Below are positions 34,169 through 43,939 of a stretch of DNA of 64,000 nt, one piece after another (the stretch's first letter is position 1; the number at the start of each line of letters is the position of its first letter). The DNA lies in NCBI GenBank assembly GCA_025963635.1, contig JAOQAK010000061.1, forward strand, positions 186,001 through 250,000, given 5' to 3'. The position numbers and the translations under genes are program-made. The notes below the pieces were generated by a model. It worked only from the letters and a program-made list of their open reading frames with translations. It made no database searches and was not told the DNA's origin. The DNA is from Ferruginibacter sp. (GTDB lineage: Bacteria; Bacteroidota; Bacteroidia; Chitinophagales; Chitinophagaceae).

Positions 34169-35350
34169 ATGGCAAAAAGACTTCCCCTGATTATCCTGAC
34201 GTGGCTGATTACTGATATCTACTTTTATCAGGCTGTACAAACCCTATTACCTTCCAATGCATATTTATGGGCTTATTGGCTCATCGACTTGTTGTTAATG
34301 AGCGGCATAGTTGCTGTAATTTTTGTACGACGCGGCGCACACATCCAGGAAACACTGATTGCCTGGCTGATGGGACTTATGCTACTCTCATTTGTACCCC
34401 GTTTATTTTCGTTGCCATTTTTACTAGTTGAAGATATTACCCGATTGTTTCGGGGGTTTCCGCCGAGGGCGTTTTGGGTAAGCGAACTGACGGTAAGCAC
34501 GGCTGCTGTACTGTTCCTGATTGTCTTATTCGGTATTACACGTGGGCGGCATTTTTATCGGGTAAGGCGGGAGACGATCTATTTCCCGGATCTGCCCGAA
34601 GCCTTTGATGGTTTCACCATTACACAGATTACAGATGTCCACTCCGGCAGCTTTACAAATGCTGACGGAGTGCAAAAAGGCCTGGATCTTGTTAACGCAC
34701 AAGACAGCGACATCATTCTGTTCACCGGTGACCTGGTCAATAACAAGGCGTCCGAGATGGACAGATGGATTAGTGCCTTTTCAGCATTGAAAGCGCCGAT
34801 GGGGAAATTTTCGGTGCTGGGTAATCATGATTACGGCGATTACAGCAGATGGGTAACCCCTGAGGCCAAACGTGCCAACCTGGCCCGGTTGAAACAGGTA
34901 CACACCGAAATCGGCTTTCGCCTCTTGCTGGATGAATCGATCACCCTTCAAAAGGATGACCAATCCATAACCCTGTTAGGAGTGGAGAACTGGGGTAAGG
35001 GCGGCTTTCATAAATATGGCGACTTAAAGAAGGCCACTGCTGATGTGCCAGATGACCAGTTTAAGATCCTGATGTCGCATGATCCCTCACACTGGGAAGG
35101 TGTAACGCTTGATCATCACCAGCACATCCACCTCACCCTGTCGGGGCATACACATGGAATGCAATTTGGCATCGAGTTATTCGGCTTTAAGTGGAGTCCT
35201 ATTAAATATGTGTATAAACAATGGGTAGGACTTTACCAGGACAAAGGCCGTTTTCTATACGTCAACCGGGGGTTCGGCTTCCTGGGCTTAAAGGGACGAA
35301 TCGGTATGTGGCCTGAAGTAGCAGTGATCACGTTAAAACGAAAATCATAG
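34169..35350 (+). CDS. membrane-anchored metallophosphoesterase (YkuE/YaeI-like)
   Basis: 393 residues. Four N-terminal hydrophobic helices (about 5-130) are followed by a calcineurin-like phosphoesterase domain: I-T-D-V-H-S-G near 153, F-T-G-D-L-V-N-N near 182, V-L-G-N-H-D-Y near 214, and L-S-G-H-T-H-G-M-Q-F-G near 326, giving the full two-metal set. Related proteins act on lipid or nucleotide phosphates at the membrane. The substrate here is unknown. A broken paralogue lies inside the island at 6978-7575. This copy is outside, about 760 bases from attR, and is intact. Confidence 0.9.
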   Translation: MAKRLPLIILTWLITDIYFYQAVQTLLPSNAYLWAYWLIDLLLMSGIVAVIFVRRGAHIQETLIAWLMGLMLLSFVPRLFSLPFLLVEDITRLFRGFPPRAFWVSELTVSTAAVLFLIVLFGITRGRHFYRVRRETIYFPDLPEAFDGFTITQITDVHSGSFTNADGVQKGLDLVNAQDSDIILFTGDLVNNKASEMDRWISAFSALKAPMGKFSVLGNHDYGDYSRWVTPEAKRANLARLKQVHTEIGFRLLLDESITLQKDDQSITLLGVENWGKGGFHKYGDLKKATADVPDDQFKILMSHDPSHWEGVTLDHHQHIHLTLSGHTHGMQFGIELFGFKWSPIKYVYKQWVGLYQDKGRFLYVNRGFGFLGLKGRIGMWPEVAVITLKRKS

Positions 35351-35526
35351 AAATATTGCTGGCGTATTTTTTAACATGGTAAAAGATTTAGTACCTTCCC
35401 AAAGACGCAATGAGGCACTCAAATTATTACAATGAATTATATAGGCATCAATCCCCTTCCTTTTCTTTACTAAGAAAGGGGCGCCATTACCCCAATCTAT
35501 TATCGACGGCTGATAATTATTTCAAT

Positions 35527-35715
35527 TATGAACAAAATACATTGGTTCCCGATAGTGATTCTAATCGGATTTATTCCTACAGGATTTTCTCAAACTGTAA
35601 AAATTTTATATTCCAAAACTGAAGCACCGGCTACGCCGCCGGGAAGTTGGAAAAAACGCTTGTGAAGAAGGGGTATTCGTTAGCAAAATCAAAGACTGAT
35701 TTTGTAATAAACCCG
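35527..35715 (+). pseudogene. N-terminal relic of a secreted protein
   Basis: Begins with a good signal peptide (M-N-K-I-H-W-F-P-I-V-I-L-I-G-F-I-P-T-G-F-S), then T-V-K-I-L-Y-S-K-T. A frameshift near 35620-35635 moves the reading into the frame of G-Y-A-A-G-K-L-E-K-T-L-V-K-K-G-Y-S-L-A-K, which looks like a continuation. The frame then runs into unrelated sequence near 35715. The order of strands and helices recalls the N-terminal domain of alpha-glucuronidase-type glycosidases, but the piece is too short to be sure. Confidence 0.45.
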
Positions 35716-35721
35716 GGGAAA

Positions 35722-35889
35722 TTAGTAGTAACTGGTACCCGTGAGGCTATCGCCGTTTTCAATTATTTTAAGCTCTACATTTTTACGGTCGATCTTACCT
35801 TTCCAGATGCCGGTAACGGGTTGTGCATTTGCAACTGAAAATGAAAGGATAGTTACGGAAAATAATAGAAGGAGAGGATAGTTTTTCAA
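35722..35889 (-). pseudogene. N-terminal relic of a secreted lipocalin-like protein
   Basis: Minus-strand frame from a TTG at 35889: signal peptide M-K-N-Y-P-L-L-L-L-F-S-V-T-I-L-S-F-S-V, then A-N-A-Q-P-V-T-G-I-W-K-G-K-I and V-E-L-K-I-I-E-N-G-D-S-L-T-G-T-S-Y-Y, a typical opening of small secreted beta-barrel proteins of Bacteroidota. It stops after about 55 residues, where it abuts the oppositely oriented relic at 35527-35715. Both are truncated at the same junction. Confidence 0.55.
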
Positions 35890-36117
35890 ACGGCTGTTAC
35901 CTGGTGTTTTATTAACAGGCTGGTAAAAATAGGATTTTAAGTGTTAATGATTTCCTTGCCGGTACGGTCATCGGCTGATCGTATGGAAGCCGGCGATCGT
36001 TGCGCTTTGAGTCAATGCAGTCAATTGCATTAACATTCATTTAAAACCCAAATATCGATCGGCAGTCGATTAGCGATAAGCAATCGTAATTCGCCCTGCC
36101 AATTCAACCATTCTCTA

Positions 36118-36442
36118 CCTGATCACAATCAAACAACAACCGAAACCGGATAACCAAGTAAGATATTGCCATATAAAAGTTTGTGACAATGGCATTGGGT
36201 TCGAACAGCAATACAGTGAAAAGATATTTGAAGTATTTCAACGCCTTCATGGTAAAAACGAATATAATGGAACACGGATTGGACTAGCCATTGTAAAAAG
36301 GATTGTGGAAAACCACCATTGGGTTATCTCTGCAACAGGAGAATTAAACAAGGACGCTACATTGATATTTATATTCCTGAAACATGATACACAAAAATTC
36401 GAGGGCCTGTATAACAACCAACTTCCTGTTCTTAAAATATAG
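36118..36442 (+). pseudogene. C-terminal ATPase-domain relic of a histidine kinase
   Basis: An open frame without start encodes [12 protein letters not shown] (the N/G1 box), [17 protein letters not shown] (F box), and [15 protein letters not shown] (G2 box, with Arg where Gly is usual). It then runs about 30 residues to TAG at 36440-36442. The dimerisation domain and everything upstream are missing. Not related to the kinase relic at 11165, which is of the HisKA_3 type. Confidence 0.7.
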
Positions 36443-37150
36443 CAGCAAAGCCTAAAAAGTTATAAGTTGAGTTATTAGGAAATTTGATGTGAAAAAGCCC
36501 AGGCTTTTAAATTGGAATATACTTACTCTCTTTTCGTACAGCACCTTGCAAGTACCCGTTTATTTGCTACCATGCTGCTAGGTCGATGCCATGGCACAGT
36601 TACAGTAGATGAGAGACTTTTACTACTCCTCACCTGGGATTTATACAAAGCGCTGACCTTTAAAATTTGAAAGGTTTCAATCATCCCATTTATTAATATC
36701 GAGAAACAAGCCGTATCAACAGCCTGCATTGACTATTACTATCCTCCCTGGTAGCAATTCGAAATATGTTGAAACAGGTGGAACTCCTGGGAAGATGTAA
36801 ATTAAACCTGGAACAAATTCGCAAATCAGGCAATATAATACAGGAGTATCTAATCTAAAATTACATTCAGCTTCATTAACTATCAAACTTTCACTCAACC
36901 GGGCAACTTACATCGCGTAACAGCAGGTACAAACCTGTGGGGATTTGATTTCCAAGCTGAGTAACTTTTTCAACTATTTAAGGTACGTAATGAATTACTG
37001 AAAATTACTAGCTTCTTTTTGTGGACATACTTGCTCATTAAACATGCCATTTGAACGGATCTTGTATAGCATGCAAATTGCCTTTCAATACAGTGTTACG
37101 CTCCTTATCAGCTGGCGGAGCTTTTATTTAATTCTTCAAAAATTATTGTT
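36443..37150. other. gene-free stretch before the manganese catalase
   Basis: About 700 bases with no convincing coding frame or RNA gene. AT-rich with scattered short frames. The final about 150 bases should contain the promoter of the catalase cluster, but I find no clear TTTG-N19-TAnnTTTG match. Confidence 0.6.
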
Positions 37151-38212
37151 ATGTTTTATCACGTAAAAGATCTTCAGTTCAATGCCAGGGTGTCTGCTCC
37201 GGATCCCGCATTTGCCACTCTATTGTTGGAACAATTTGGCGGTGCCAATGGCGAGTTAGCAGCGGCATTGCGGTATTTCGGACAGGCATTTGGCGCAAAG
37301 CATCCCTACCCAGACAAATACGATATGTTAATGGATATAGCTACTGAAGAATTTAGCCATCTCGAAATTGTCGGCGCAACCATCCAAATGTTGTTGACTG
37401 GTATCAACGGAGACTTGAAAGACGCTGCTGAAAATTCGGAAATTATGCAGTTGCTTGATGGTAAAGCCGCCAAAGAAAATATGATTCACCAGGGCATTGT
37501 TGCACCCCAGTTTTTTGTAGGCACTGCAGGTGGCCCTGCTTATACAAATAGCCAGGGCGTACCATGGACGGCAGCATACATAAATGGAGATGTGCAGGGA
37601 GACCTTACCTCAGATCTCCGGTCCAATATGGGTGCTGAAACCAGGGCTAAAATGGTTTATGAATATTTATTACAATTCACCAATGATCCTTATATCAAGG
37701 AAACGCTGATGTTCTTAATGACCAGGGAAGTGGCGCATTATCAAATGTTTGAAGCAGCACTGGGAACGATACAGCCAAACTTCCCTCCTGGTATTTTACA
37801 GGGAGATCCGAAATACAGTAACAAGTACTTTAATATGTCTAGCGGTAACGATTTCAGAGGTCCATGGAACCAGGGCGAAAGCACGCAGTTCGCCGAAACT
37901 TTGCGATATGTAGAAGATCCTATTCAGTATGTGTTAGACTCTAATGGCTTGCTTAAGACAGAACCCGAGGGTACCCCGCGAACAGAAGAAGATACTAACG
38001 TAATTGCTAAAGATTTGGGAGCTACCCGTAGTAAAGAAGTTAAGGCATCTACTTCAAAGGGCGTGCAAGCATGGAACGACGTAGAAATGGACAGGAAAAA
38101 TGGCCAGGCAGCATTGTCGCGGTTCAATGGTTTACAACCTGTTGATGCAAGCGTAACGGCGGAGGAGGCTAAGAATATGAAGCAATCTTCTAAATCTTCT
38201 AAAAATAATTAA
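37151..38212 (+). CDS. manganese catalase
   Basis: 353 residues. The ferritin-like four-helix core carries the dimanganese ligands: E35 in G-A-N-G-E-L, D-I-A-T-E-E-F-S-H-L-E near residues 70-80, and a second pair in R-E-V-A-H-Y-Q-M-F-E near 196-205. The C-terminal part is a polar tail rich in Ser and Lys. The enzyme splits hydrogen peroxide without haem in the cytosol. It is the first gene of a same-strand cluster with a DsbA-like protein 9 bases on. In Bacteroidota such clusters are usually stress- or desiccation-linked (inference from gene neighbourhoods). Confidence 0.93.
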   Translation: MFYHVKDLQFNARVSAPDPAFATLLLEQFGGANGELAAALRYFGQAFGAKHPYPDKYDMLMDIATEEFSHLEIVGATIQMLLTGINGDLKDAAENSEIMQLLDGKAAKENMIHQGIVAPQFFVGTAGGPAYTNSQGVPWTAAYINGDVQGDLTSDLRSNMGAETRAKMVYEYLLQFTNDPYIKETLMFLMTREVAHYQMFEAALGTIQPNFPPGILQGDPKYSNKYFNMSSGNDFRGPWNQGESTQFAETLRYVEDPIQYVLDSNGLLKTEPEGTPRTEEDTNVIAKDLGATRSKEVKASTSKGVQAWNDVEMDRKNGQAALSRFNGLQPVDASVTAEEAKNMKQSSKSSKNN

Positions 38213-38221
38213 ACAGATCCA

Positions 38222-38980
38222 ATGCCTTTAGCTTTAGATGATGGTATCGCAATAACGTACTATACTGATCCGCTTTGTTGTTGGAGCTGGGCAATGGAGC
38301 CTTCTATCCGAAAACTCCAATATTGCTTAAAGAACCAGCTTCAACTCAGGTACTGCATGGGCGGTCTTATTCCAAGCTGGAAAAATTTTAATGATCCTGT
38401 GAATTTTGTAAGCAGGCCAATTCAAATGGGACCGGTTTGGATGCACGCAGCCGAGTTAACAGGAATGAAGATTGATTCTCGTTTATGGTTTAAAGATGCC
38501 CCTTCTTCTTCCTATCCTGCTTGTATAGCATACAAATGCGTTGAATTACAATCTACGGAGTTAGCTGATATTTATCTCCGGTTGCTTCGGGAAGCGTGTA
38601 TGGTGGAAGGAATCAATATCGCCTGCCAAAGTGAATTAATACTTATTGCAAACAGGTTATCATCTTACTCGACGGAATTTGACGTAAATTCTTTTAAGAA
38701 TGACTTACATAACGGAAAGGGCAGGGAAGCGTTTCGGGCCGATCTAAATGAAGTTAAAGTCAATGAAATTCAGCGATTTCCTACCTGGATATTTCGCCGG
38801 AAAGGCAACGACCCTGTTGTTATCTCGGGTTATCAACCCTTCGCAGCACTTTTGAAAATTGTGTTGCATCTATGTCCGGGTATTATTTGGGAAAACGAGT
38901 CAATTCACGCCGATACTTTTAAAGATCCCTGGCCATTCGGATTTACTCAGGAGGAGATGAGAGAGGTGCTATCATCGTGA
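38222..38980 (+). CDS. DsbA-family thioredoxin-fold protein (SpxH/FrnE-like)
   Basis: 252 residues. The strand I-A-I-T-Y-Y-T-D-P-L leads into C-C-W-S-W-A-M near residue 19, where the active site would be C-x-x-C; here the arrangement C-C-W-S keeps only the N-terminal Cys pair, as in SpxH (YjbH)-type proteins. A helical insertion and R-F-P-T-W-I-F with a cis-Pro near 187 complete the fold. No signal peptide, so it is cytosolic and probably an adaptor or redox protein rather than a periplasmic oxidase. It starts 9 bases after the catalase stop, so likely co-transcribed. Confidence 0.8.
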   Translation: MPLALDDGIAITYYTDPLCCWSWAMEPSIRKLQYCLKNQLQLRYCMGGLIPSWKNFNDPVNFVSRPIQMGPVWMHAAELTGMKIDSRLWFKDAPSSSYPACIAYKCVELQSTELADIYLRLLREACMVEGINIACQSELILIANRLSSYSTEFDVNSFKNDLHNGKGREAFRADLNEVKVNEIQRFPTWIFRRKGNDPVVISGYQPFAALLKIVLHLCPGIIWENESIHADTFKDPWPFGFTQEEMREVLSS

Positions 38981-39280
38981 AACACAGTTTAGATATGGTG
39001 ACGAAAATTTTGCATTCAGTATGACCGCGAGTGCAATCAATTTTGTAGATAATCTATAAGTATTCTGTTATTTAAATTTCCAATACACAGATCCCAGGTC
39101 CCCACAGTTTGCCGGATGGAAAATTAAATTTCACAAATAAATAAATGTTTTAAACGAGGCACATATAGGTAGGTTGAAAAAAGTAGAATAAAGAACATTA
39201 GAATAAATAAAGTGATTTAAATGTACCTGTTGTGCCGTCATTGACCTATCAATATATTTTAAAAAGTTAAATCTCTTTTT
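38981..39280. other. intergenic stretch in the stress cluster
   Basis: 300 bases without a gene. It is AT-rich in its second half, where the promoter of the dehydrogenase gene should lie. I see no hairpin or repeat worth naming. Confidence 0.5.
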
Positions 39281-40432
39281 ATGTTAGCGATGAATTATAG
39301 AGGCCCGTACCGGGTTAGGGCTGAGCGTAAGGCACCCCCGCAAATCAAGCACCCGGGCGATGTTATTTTACGTGTAACCAGATCGTGTATTTGTGGATCG
39401 GATCTGCATCTGTATCACGGCCTCGTTCCTGATACCCGTGTTGGGATGACTTTCGGCCACGAGTTTATAGGCGAGATAGTGGAGGTGGGCTCGTCCGTTA
39501 AAAAGTTGAAAGTCGGCGACAACATATTGGTACCTTTTAATATTGCCTGTGGCATGTGTTCTTTTTGTAAGCAGGATCTCTATAGCAATTGCCATGAGTC
39601 TAATCCAGAAGCTACGGCGTCAGGAGGTTTTTTTGGGTACGCACATGTTGCAGGCGGTTACGATGGCGGGCAGGCGGAATATGTACGGGTTCCTTATGCA
39701 GATGTATCACCAACGATTATACCTCCGGATATACATCCCGAAGATGCAGTTCTTTTGACAGACGCCTACCCGACAGGCTATTTTGCTGCAGAAATGGGCG
39801 GAATAAAGCCAGGAGACACGGTGGTAGTTTTTGGAGCAGGACCAGTAGGTATGATCGCTGCAAAGTGCGCATGGCTGTTTGGAGCCGGCCGCGTCATTGT
39901 GATTGACCATGTTGAATACAGGCTCGAATTTGTAAAGGACTTTGCGCAATGCGAAGCATACAATTTCAGGTCAATGCGGGACCCGGTTCAATTTTTAAAA
40001 CAGCAAACCGGTTGGTACGGCGCCGATGTATGTATTGACGCGGTAGGTTGCGACGCTTCGGGAAGTGCTCTTCAAACTATCACAGGCAAAAAATTGATGC
40101 TCCAGGCCGGTGCAGCCACCGCCTTGCACTGGGCAATCAACTCCGTAAAAAAAGGGGGCATAGTTTCTATCGTCGGGGTCTACGGCCCAACCGACAACCT
40201 GGTTCCTATTGGGAACGTAGTAAATAAAGGAATTACTATTAGGGCCAACCAAACTCCCGTTAAAAGATTGCTCCCAAGATTAATTCAACACATAAGGGAC
40301 GGTAACATTGAGCCGAAAAAAATAATTACACACCGCGTGCCATTGGAAGAGGTTTCTGACGCTTATCACATCTTTTCCGCAAAGCTGGATAACTGTATAA
40401 AAACCATTCTTATCCCACCAAGCGCAAATTAA
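39281..40432 (+). CDS. zinc-dependent alcohol/formaldehyde dehydrogenase-like protein
   Basis: 383 residues of the medium-chain dehydrogenase family. Catalytic zinc ligands are C-I-C-G-S-D near residue 38 and G-H-E-F-I-G-E near 62. The structural zinc loop is C-G-M-C-S-F-C-K with a fourth Cys at S-N-C-H, about residues 88-104. The NAD-binding Rossmann motif VVFGAGPVGMIAA is near 184. Overall it resembles glutathione-independent formaldehyde dehydrogenases, which have a longer insert before the Rossmann fold. It oxidises an alcohol or aldehyde with NAD+, and the true substrate is unknown. An in-frame ATG at 39290 is an alternative start. Confidence 0.88.
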   Translation: MLAMNYRGPYRVRAERKAPPQIKHPGDVILRVTRSCICGSDLHLYHGLVPDTRVGMTFGHEFIGEIVEVGSSVKKLKVGDNILVPFNIACGMCSFCKQDLYSNCHESNPEATASGGFFGYAHVAGGYDGGQAEYVRVPYADVSPTIIPPDIHPEDAVLLTDAYPTGYFAAEMGGIKPGDTVVVFGAGPVGMIAAKCAWLFGAGRVIVIDHVEYRLEFVKDFAQCEAYNFRSMRDPVQFLKQQTGWYGADVCIDAVGCDASGSALQTITGKKLMLQAGAATALHWAINSVKKGGIVSIVGVYGPTDNLVPIGNVVNKGITIRANQTPVKRLLPRLIQHIRDGNIEPKKIITHRVPLEEVSDAYHIFSAKLDNCIKTILIPPSAN

Positions 40433-40440
40433 ATGATGTC

Positions 40441-41043
40441 ATGGAAAATATAAACGATAATACCCAAAGTGAACCTTCACCCGATCATGGTTATAGCCAG
40501 GACGTATCAACCAACACGACCGTCGGTGAAGCAAATAGTGTTAATGAACTGAAAAACAAATATGGCCATATTAAGGGCTGGGGTGTTGATTTTAACCCTG
40601 ACGATGAGCCAAACTACCCAATGAAAAAGTACACGGGAGATGATCGAAACCGGCTGAATTATGAAAGGCCTCCGCTGCAAAAAGTGGATATTGAGATACT
40701 TCGTTCTACGGAACGACCCACTTTATCAGCAGTTTTCGGCACGGCCGTACCTCCAAGTGGAGTAAGTGGAATGATTCGTAGGTTTGCGTATAAATTTAGT
40801 GAATCTGAATATGGCCATTGGCTTAATCTATTACTCGCAGATCGGGTCAATGTGATCGAAGGATTTTTACAAGACCTGGGCCGGGGGCATTTGCCCAATA
40901 TTTTTGCTGAAAAAGGAGGTAAGGCAGAATGGAAATACAACCGTAAAAGGGCCGTAAAAAAAGTTACGGTAGCAGCTATTATCACCACTACGATTATTAT
41001 AATGTTGTATAGAAAAAATAAGCAAAAAAGGTTAGTTGATTAA
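40441..41043 (+). CDS. unrecognised protein with C-terminal membrane anchor
   Basis: 200 residues. The N-terminal 60 are polar and probably disordered (many Asn, Ser, Asp). A conserved-looking G-W-G-V-D-F-N-P-D-D-E-P-N-Y-P motif is near 50. A helical segment follows, then one hydrophobic helix VTVAAIITTTIIIMLY near 174-189 with a basic end. It starts 8 bases after the dehydrogenase gene, so it belongs to the same transcript. I do not recognise a function. A tail-anchored partner of the stress enzymes is one guess. Confidence 0.65.
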   Translation: MENINDNTQSEPSPDHGYSQDVSTNTTVGEANSVNELKNKYGHIKGWGVDFNPDDEPNYPMKKYTGDDRNRLNYERPPLQKVDIEILRSTERPTLSAVFGTAVPPSGVSGMIRRFAYKFSESEYGHWLNLLLADRVNVIEGFLQDLGRGHLPNIFAEKGGKAEWKYNRKRAVKKVTVAAIITTTIIIMLYRKNKQKRLVD

Positions 41044-41280
41044 TACGTGATCTCTTTTAGTTTAGTAATGCCAGAAAAAAAAGCGCTGGTTTCTTCATTG
41101 TTTGTTAAGGGCCTGTAGCAGGTTTCCTATTGATCACGGCATAGATAAAACATGATCTAACACCAACTGTATAAATGCGATTAATAAATTGTGCCCGTTA
41201 CGTAGGTTAGAGTTGGATTTTTCAAGGGTTCGATACAGTTAATGATTTTGGAAAATAATGCGAGTCTCAGCCAGATAACC

Positions 41281-41308
41281 AAGCCTCGGGGAAACCTGGG
41301 GCTTTTTC
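41281..41308 (+). terminator. intrinsic terminator downstream of the stress cluster
   Basis: A 10-bp stem from AAGCCTCGGG to CCTGGGGCTT with two G-U pairs and a GAAA-type loop, followed by five T with three more after CA. It lies about 240 bases past the last gene. The remainder of 41044-41535 shows no gene; a short open stretch before 41490 has no start and no recognisable product. Confidence 0.75.
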
Positions 41309-41535
41309 ATTTAAAATGTTTTTTACAAAGCGAGCACCTCATCCACTAATCCGGGCCCGTTACTCGACCTGTCTAACTACATGCGGAATATTCATTATGT
41401 CAGAGGGTTTAAAAACATGAAGGATGTAAGTAGAACAAATGTAAATGAAATAAATACGATACCGGATTTTTGGAACGATGTGCCAAAGTAATAATCAGTA
41501 CTTTGCAGAGCTAATTATTTGCAGTCTACGTAATA

Positions 41536-43593
41536 ATGAATTATCCTCCTATGAAATGTTTTTACCTGGTTTTATTTGAAATCTTTTTTGCAGGTCAGTT
41601 GACCAACACTTTAACAGCCCAGTCAAATTCTGTTGTACTGATTCCCACTACGGGATCCTCGCAATCTTTTGCAAGTATCACTTCTGCATATGGCGCAGTA
41701 CCATTAAATCTTCCATCCGGGAATAATTATATGATAGAGCTACTACCTGCTTATGATGGTACGGACCCTTCTGAAATTTATCCTATTCAATTAACCAATA
41801 AATTTCTACCTGCAGGAGGGGCAACAATAACTATAAGACCCGCGCTCGGAAATATGGGTGAAACAATACAAAGACCCATCCCGGTTGCAGGTAATCTGAT
41901 AGAGATTAATGGTGGCACTAATATAATGATTGATGGCAGACCCGGCGGAGTAGTTTCTTCCCCTGCAAACTATCTAAACGTAGTAGATGTTTTCTCAAGA
42001 GCGAATAATTCGAATATCCTTTTAATAAATGGGGCATGCAATAACAAGATCGAATATATCAACGCGAGTGCAATTCCTGGAGACACGTATTTGGGAAATC
42101 GCATACTGAATATTCACACAAGTCCATTAGGTTATCCTAATAATTATAATCTTATCTCAAACAACATTATAACTGGCGGACAACGAGGAGTGCAGATTGC
42201 CGGAACAGTTGCTGTAAACACTGGAAACATCATCAGTTTCAATATTATTAAGGATTTTGCTTTCGCTGGAGTATTCGGGAGTCCTAATTTCCATGATAGT
42301 ACTTATGTTTCCAACAACACTATCACCTGTTCAGCCATTTACTATGTCCCCTCAAATACAGGCATCTTTTTTCAAGGTGAGGTAACCCTTACAAATATTA
42401 TAGCCAATACAATCACATCAGATATTCCGAAGTCCAATATTGCGGGTATTGTAGGAATCCAGGTAACTCATCAACCAGGATCGACCGGATCGGCAAATAT
42501 CCTAAATAATGTCATTACAGACCTAACGTCGCCTGGAGCGGATATTGTTAACGGGATATCGGTATCTCCATCGGGAATCTTCATTATTAAAAATAATATA
42601 ATAAGCAATCTCTTTTCGCCATTTGGCAGCGCCACGGGAATAGGAAGCGGTCCGTATGATCCCGGTTCAACACTCATTGTTTCAAATAATCAAATTAGCG
42701 CATTAAAAAGCAATGGAAATAGGACTGCATCTGTCACAGGCATTTCAATTTACCCTTACCCGGGCAATTGTATAAATAATTTGTTTAACAATTTCATTTC
42801 GATTACCAACACAAATCAGGCTGCTGTAATTTCCGGCATTAAAATTCTGGAATCTAACTTAACGCCAACTTCTTCTTATGCTACAAATATCTTTTTTAAT
42901 TCGATAAGGATTGGCGGTCAGTCGCTGGGAGGAGCCAATGGAATCCAGTGTGCCGGAATTTATAAAATGGATAATTATGCCGGGTCGATCTATACACAAA
43001 AAAATAATGTATGTATAATCGATAGAACTGGAAATAGCCCGGGTATTATCTTTTCGGGATTTGTATTATCAAATACCTCCGGTATTTTAGATATTGACTA
43101 TAATACATATTATGGCTCATCGGATTTTGCAAGTTCATATTCGGGCTATTGGGTGAATACTCCATACAATAAGTTACAACAAACCAATTATAGAGTTGCG
43201 GCAATCCCGAACGAACAACATTCAAACTTCGCTAATGTTTTGTTTCAATCTAATACAGACTTACACCTGGCAGGAAGTTCCCTGACTAATTTAGGTCTCA
43301 CTGGTGTGCCAATCGATAAAATAAATTTCGACATTGACAACGATCCAAGGAAATCTTCTCTACCGACCAGGGGAGCAGACGAGAACACAGTCACAAGCAT
43401 TATTACTAACGTAAAAGCTGGTCTTTGGAGCGACATATCAGTTTGGAGTAATAATGCAGTACCTCAACTTTCTGACAAGGTGTTGCTTAATTACGACATT
43501 ACGATAGACATAAATGCAAGTTGCAAATTATTGTATGTTAATGAACATAATGTAAATGTAAATCCCAATATTATACTAACCATTGCACCTTGA
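41536..43593 (+). CDS. large secreted beta-helix protein
   Basis: 685 residues with a signal peptide (C-F-Y-L-V-L-F-E-I-F-F-A-G-Q, cleaved near T-A-Q-S at about 30). The body from 90 to 560 is a repetitive run of N-N-x-I-x and G-I-x-I motifs (for example NNYNLISNNIITGGQRGVQI), the pattern of right-handed parallel beta-helix proteins. The last 60 residues are a separate strand-rich segment, L-W-S-D-I-S-V-W-S-N-N-A-V-P. No type IX sorting domain is visible at the C-terminus, so the gene may be truncated or the protein exported another way. Polysaccharide lyase or adhesin-like roles are possible, but no catalytic motif was found. Confidence 0.7.
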   Translation: MNYPPMKCFYLVLFEIFFAGQLTNTLTAQSNSVVLIPTTGSSQSFASITSAYGAVPLNLPSGNNYMIELLPAYDGTDPSEIYPIQLTNKFLPAGGATITIRPALGNMGETIQRPIPVAGNLIEINGGTNIMIDGRPGGVVSSPANYLNVVDVFSRANNSNILLINGACNNKIEYINASAIPGDTYLGNRILNIHTSPLGYPNNYNLISNNIITGGQRGVQIAGTVAVNTGNIISFNIIKDFAFAGVFGSPNFHDSTYVSNNTITCSAIYYVPSNTGIFFQGEVTLTNIIANTITSDIPKSNIAGIVGIQVTHQPGSTGSANILNNVITDLTSPGADIVNGISVSPSGIFIIKNNIISNLFSPFGSATGIGSGPYDPGSTLIVSNNQISALKSNGNRTASVTGISIYPYPGNCINNLFNNFISITNTNQAAVISGIKILESNLTPTSSYATNIFFNSIRIGGQSLGGANGIQCAGIYKMDNYAGSIYTQKNNVCIIDRTGNSPGIIFSGFVLSNTSGILDIDYNTYYGSSDFASSYSGYWVNTPYNKLQQTNYRVAAIPNEQHSNFANVLFQSNTDLHLAGSSLTNLGLTGVPIDKINFDIDNDPRKSSLPTRGADENTVTSIITNVKAGLWSDISVWSNNAVPQLSDKVLLNYDITIDINASCKLLYVNEHNVNVNPNIILTIAP

Positions 43594-43939
43594 GCATTTG
43601 TCATAAGTTGAAAACTCAATAACTGAGGCGTAATTATTGTAAACCTTGAGGCATAGCAATCGATGCAGCCAATATTGATGATATGCTACTCTCTATCACA
43701 CCCATAATGCCCCAATGCATACTACCTGCGATCTCCTTTATACGTATTCTAAGTTTTAAACCAAACCGTTTCTCATAAAACTTCTGCTGGTATTGATGAA
43801 TACAGATCGAAACCATGCCGCCTGTCGATTTGAACCGCTTTGTAAGCAATGCCCCCTATTGTGGTAGATGATCGAAATCATTGAGGATACTAATATAAGT
43901 TTGGCTAAATTCGACGGAATATTAACCCTTGAAAATGAA
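43594..43939. other. gap between two secreted-protein genes
   Basis: About 345 bases. A minus-strand frame (43634-43849) and the upstream extension of the next gene's frame cross it, but neither looks coding. No terminator-like hairpin was recognised. It may contain the promoter of the next gene. Confidence 0.5.

Noticed and set aside
36523-36898. Two minus-strand frames before the catalase gene
   Set aside because: Short, cysteine-rich by chance and without recognisable features.
43634-43849. Minus-strand 71-residue frame as a transposase relic
   Set aside because: No transposase motif and no terminal repeats. Composition looks like chance.
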